Assembly (NCBI GenBank): GCA_963666415.2
Contig: CAXXPD010000003.1
Location: 1,984,001-2,048,000, forward strand
DNA from: Bin87 sp963666415
Lineage (GTDB): Bacteria > Chloroflexota > Dehalococcoidia > Lucifugimonadales > UBA3495
Direction: 5' to 3'
Length of the DNA stretch: 64,000 nt
Shown here in pieces: positions 60,880-64,000 of this stretch (within the stretch, counting starts at the first letter, position 1; every line of letters starts with the position of its first letter). A program made the position numbers and the translations under genes. The notes beneath the pieces were generated by a model that saw only the letters and a program-made list of their open reading frames with translations, did not search any database and was not told the origin of the DNA.

Positions 60880-63579
60880 ATGATGACGGACACTGCAGCT
60901 GAAATGCCCCGAGCGTATGACGCCACGGCTGTCGAACAGCGCATCTACAAAAATTGGTGGGATTCGGGCTATTTCGCCCCCCGGATGGACGATTCCAGGC
61001 AGCCATTCTGCGTAATAATGCCGCCGCCCAACGTCACCGGCGAGTTGCATCTGGGCCATGCCCTCACCGCCAGTTTGCAAGATTCCCTGACCCGCTGGCA
61101 CCGGATGCGCGGGGAGCCTACGCTTTGGCTGCCCGGGAAGGATCACGCCGGTATTGCCACCCAGTGGGTGGTGGAACGCGCGTTGGCCGCCGAGGGCACC
61201 AATCGCCACGAGTTGGGCCGCGAGAAGTTTGAGGAGCGAGTTTGGGAGTGGGTGGCCCGTTACGGAAACACCATCGATGAGCAGCACCGGCGGCTCGGCG
61301 TTTCCTGCGACTGGTCCCGCCTGCGATTCACCCTGGATCCCGGCCCGGCGCGCGCGGTACGCACCACCTTCGTCAACCTTTTCAACAAAGGGCTCATCTA
61401 TCGCCATGAGCGCATCATCAACTGGTGCCCGCGTTGTTCGACTGCACTGTCTGACCTGGAGGTTGAATACGAGGAGCAGGACGGCAAGCTGTACCACATC
61501 CGCTACCCACTGTCGGGAAACCCTGACCAATATGTTACCGTCGCCACGACCCGCCCGGAATCGATGCTGGGCGACACCGGAGTTGCGGTCCATCCCGACG
61601 ACCCACGATACGCGGACGTGATTGGGCGGGCGGTGGTGTTGCCCATTGTGGGGCGCGAGATTCCCGTCGTTGCTGACCCCGCAATCGAGATGGAATTTGG
61701 TACTGGCGCCCTGAAGGTTACGCCGGGTCACGATGCCGTTGACTTCGAAATCGGCGAGCGCCACAACCTGCCCATCGTGAATGTCATCGGATTTGACGGC
61801 TGCCTAACGGCTGACGCCGGCGCCAAGTACGCCGGTATGGAGCGTTTCGCAGCCAGAGCCGCCATCGCCGTCGAACTGGATGCGCTGGGAGTCCTGGAGC
61901 GTGTCGAGGACTATCACAACTCGGTGGGGCATTGCCAGCGGTGCAACGAGGTAGTGGAGCCGCTGATCAGCCTGCAATGGTTCCTGAACGTGGGCCAGCA
62001 TACCGAACCGGACAGCATCGCCGGCCGCGCCCACGCCGCAGTGGCCAACGGGGACATCCAGATAGTTCCTGAGCGGTTCTCCCGGGTCTATCTGAACTGG
62101 CTGGAAAATATCCGCGACTGGTGTATCAGTCGGCAGTTGTGGTGGGGTCATCGGATTCCGGTGTGGTATTGCGCGGCCTGCGGCGAACACGCGGCCCACA
62201 TCGACGATCCGGACGCGTGCGTTCACTGCGGCAGCGACCGCATTGAACAGGACAGCGACGTGCTCGACACCTGGTTCAGCTCCGGTTTGTGGCCTCATTC
62301 CACCCTGGGCTGGCCGGATGAAGCGTCGACCGACCTGGATAACTTCTACCCCAATACCGTTCTGGAGACTGGGTACGATATCCTGTTTTTCTGGGTCGCC
62401 CGCATGATTATGCTGGGCATCGAAAACACCGGCCAGGTGCCGTTCCGGTCGGTGTACCTGCACGGCATGGTGCTGGACGCCGAGGGTCACAAGATGAGCA
62501 AAACCCGCGGCAACACACTCGACCCGCTGGAACTGGTGGAACAGTACGGCACCGACGCGCTGCGGTTCGCCCTGACCACGGGCACCGCGCCCGGAAACAA
62601 TCTGCGGCTCAGCGACGACAAGCTGGAATCGGCCCGCAACTTTGCCAATAAAATTTGGAACGCCGCCCGCTTCGTGATTAGCGCCGTTCGGGGACGGGAT
62701 GATCTCGAAGGTTGGTACGAACTGCCCAACCCCGTGCACCGGGAAGATCGCTGGATCGTCAGTCGGCTGGATGCCGTTACCGTTGCGGTCGGTAACGGGT
62801 TGGCGGAGTTTGAACTTGGCGAGGCCCAACAAAATCTGTACGACTTCGTCTGGAATGACTTTTGCGACTGGTATATCGAAATGGCCAAGGTGCGGTTGCG
62901 GGGCGCTGAACCCGGCGAGGCGGCAGCGACGCTGGCCCACGTGCTGGAGCGATCGCTGCGGCTGTTGCATCCCTTCATGCCGTTCGTTACCGAGGAAATC
63001 TGGCAGAACCTGACGGCAGGCTTGCCGGCCCCCGCAGCGGGTTTGCCGGCCTCAATAATGGTGGCATCCTATCCCAGCGCAGACGGTTCCCGTGCAGCCC
63101 AGGATGCCGAGGCGGAAGTGGACGTGGTGATGCAAACCATACGGGCGGTGCGCAACGTGAGGGCGCAGCTGCGAATCCCGGCCGGGCAAAGATTGGAAGC
63201 GGTGATTGAATCCAATGGCATGGATCAGGTCGTAGAAGAGGAAAAGGCAATCATGGGCGCGCTGGCTCGGCTGGAACCCCTCCGGGTGGTCGCTTCCGGC
63301 GAGGATGGGCAAGCCGCTGGAGTCAGCCTGGTGGTCAACCCACTGGTGGTGCGCCTCCCGCTGACGGGCATCGTCGACCTGGCGGCGGAAACCGAGCGTC
63401 TCGGCAAGGAACTGGACGACATACGAGTCAATGAGGAACGGGTACAGCGGCTGTTGGACAACCCCAATTTCGTTGCCAAAGCCCGCTCGGAAGTGGTGGA
63501 GAACGAGCGCAATCGCCTGGGCGGATTGACCGAACAGCGGCAGCGGCTCGAGGGAATCATTTCCCAACTGACCGCGTAG
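60880..63579 (+). CDS. valS: Valyl-tRNA synthetase
   Basis: 899 residues from ATG 60880; a TTG at 60850 would add ten non-family residues. Class I synthetase: the HIGH motif is HLGH (residues 57-60, in PPPNVTGELHLGHAL) and KMSKT is at about residue 538 (GHKMSKTRGNTLDPLEL). The editing domain TTRPESMLGDTGVAVHPDDP near 220 and an anticodon-binding domain are present. The C-terminal coiled arm (ETERLGKELDDIRVNEERVQ, QRLEGIISQLT) is complete. It charges tRNA-Val in the cytosol. No T-box leader was recognised; the upstream DNA holds the MITE repeats. Confidence 0.95.
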   Translation: MMTDTAAEMPRAYDATAVEQRIYKNWWDSGYFAPRMDDSRQPFCVIMPPPNVTGELHLGHALTASLQDSLTRWHRMRGEPTLWLPGKDHAGIATQWVVERALAAEGTNRHELGREKFEERVWEWVARYGNTIDEQHRRLGVSCDWSRLRFTLDPGPARAVRTTFVNLFNKGLIYRHERIINWCPRCSTALSDLEVEYEEQDGKLYHIRYPLSGNPDQYVTVATTRPESMLGDTGVAVHPDDPRYADVIGRAVVLPIVGREIPVVADPAIEMEFGTGALKVTPGHDAVDFEIGERHNLPIVNVIGFDGCLTADAGAKYAGMERFAARAAIAVELDALGVLERVEDYHNSVGHCQRCNEVVEPLISLQWFLNVGQHTEPDSIAGRAHAAVANGDIQIVPERFSRVYLNWLENIRDWCISRQLWWGHRIPVWYCAACGEHAAHIDDPDACVHCGSDRIEQDSDVLDTWFSSGLWPHSTLGWPDEASTDLDNFYPNTVLETGYDILFFWVARMIMLGIENTGQVPFRSVYLHGMVLDAEGHKMSKTRGNTLDPLELVEQYGTDALRFALTTGTAPGNNLRLSDDKLESARNFANKIWNAARFVISAVRGRDDLEGWYELPNPVHREDRWIVSRLDAVTVAVGNGLAEFELGEAQQNLYDFVWNDFCDWYIEMAKVRLRGAEPGEAAATLAHVLERSLRLLHPFMPFVTEEIWQNLTAGLPAPAAGLPASIMVASYPSADGSRAAQDAEAEVDVVMQTIRAVRNVRAQLRIPAGQRLEAVIESNGMDQVVEEEKAIMGALARLEPLRVVASGEDGQAAGVSLVVNPLVVRLPLTGIVDLAAETERLGKELDDIRVNEERVQRLLDNPNFVAKARSEVVENERNRLGGLTEQRQRLEGIISQLTA

Positions 63580-63680
63580 CGCTGAAGATTGCCGAATCCG
63601 GTTTCTTTTGATGGGTGCTTTTTGGTAATTAAACTGTCAAACTTTAAAAACAATACTAAACGATGGGCAGGAGTTCTTGG

Positions 63681-64000
63681 ATGATGCGTAAGTTTGGACG
63701 ATATTTGACCATGAGCGTAGCGGCCATGCTCATACTGGCCACCGCTGCCGGTTGTGGTCTCTTTGGCGGAGACGACTCGGTGCCAGCGGAACCAACAGCT
63801 GACCTGGCGCGAACCATTGCCGCGGCTGTTGCGGCAGCGATACCCACGGAAACGCCCACTCCGGAACCTGCTGCCACCCCAACCCCCACCGTGCCGCCCA
63901 CCCCTGATATCGCGGCAACCGTCGCTGCTATGTTGGCCGCCGCCCAGGCAAACGTCGCTCCTGCCGACACGCCCGTGCCGGCGGTGCCGGCGACCGCAGC
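63681..64000 (+). CDS. Lipoprotein, Pro/Thr/Ala-rich linker, cut by window end
   Basis: ATG 63681, with CAGGAG 7 nt upstream; the frame is open to the window edge (106 codons seen). A signal peptide (MRKFGRYLTMSVAAMLILAT) ends in a lipobox TAAGC. A low-complexity linker follows (ATPTPTVPPTP, repeated TPVPAVPAT-like units), so the folded domain lies beyond the window. Such linkers are typical of surface lipoproteins, including solute-binding proteins, in Chloroflexota-like bacteria. An A/T-rich promoter-like patch lies at about 63620-63660. Confidence 0.75.
   Translation, partial: MMRKFGRYLTMSVAAMLILATAAGCGLFGGDDSVPAEPTADLARTIAAAVAAAIPTETPTPEPAATPTPTVPPTPDIAATVAAMLAAAQANVAPADTPVPAVPATA

Overview
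The window is GC-rich bacterial DNA with G/C-rich third codon positions and many GTG/TTG starts. It carries housekeeping genes (valS, a four-repeat rpsA, polX, bioY, an ssrA tmRNA) and a large catabolic repertoire: three luciferase-like flavin/F420 oxidoreductases, two GMC oxidoreductases, three VOC/glyoxalase proteins, a gentisate-dioxygenase-like cupin, a Tat-exported dienelactone hydrolase and a peptide/opine-type ABC importer. That mix, above all the flavin-dependent oxidoreductases, resembles Chloroflexota of the SAR202/Dehalococcoidia type. This assignment is inference from gene content; no 16S rRNA gene or other taxonomic marker was examined.

Layout. 1-3.95 kb is a block of transposases (a 5'-cut IS701/IS4-like, an IS110 and an ISNCY type). 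4.2-9.7 kb holds an alpha/beta hydrolase, two LLM-class oxidoreductases and a Rieske protein. 10.0-11.25 kb is an IS630 element broken by a 13-bp duplication. 12.4-20.7 kb is a minus-strand oligopeptide-type ABC operon with two tandem substrate-binding lipoproteins, a small membrane protein, two permeases and two ATPases. 21.2-26.6 kb has a GMC oxidoreductase, VOC, F420-type oxidoreductase, CYTH protein and MFS exporter. A methyltransferase gene with an in-frame TAG and an IS1182-family element follow. 29.5-40.5 kb is a second catabolic block (cupin, CMD, dienelactone hydrolase, GMC, Gfo/Idh/MocA, MFS, methyltransferase, MetX-like hydrolase, VOC, aldo/keto reductase).

40.4-51.8 kb is a decaying, insertion-rich region around tmRNA. 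Three copies of one IS66-type element in the window have exact 8-bp target duplications. The first was itself hit by an IS5 element at its outer edge. The second splits a gene of unknown function, whose frame is restored exactly if the IS and one duplication are removed. The partner of that gene was then truncated by an IS630, which was in turn cut by an IS256. The two hit genes form an ATGA-coupled pair of unknown function, and are the best candidate here for an undescribed system.

52-64 kb returns to a stable backbone: a surface-type protein, an MBL-fold hydrolase, bioY, the third IS66 copy, polX, a conserved hypothetical, rpsA, valS and the start of a lipoprotein gene. Three ~180-bp CTAG-bounded repeats (one at 8.4 kb, two back-to-back at 60.4-60.7 kb) share terminal inverted repeats with the IS1182 element and look like its non-autonomous derivatives. 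No CRISPR array, rRNA or tRNA gene was recognised.
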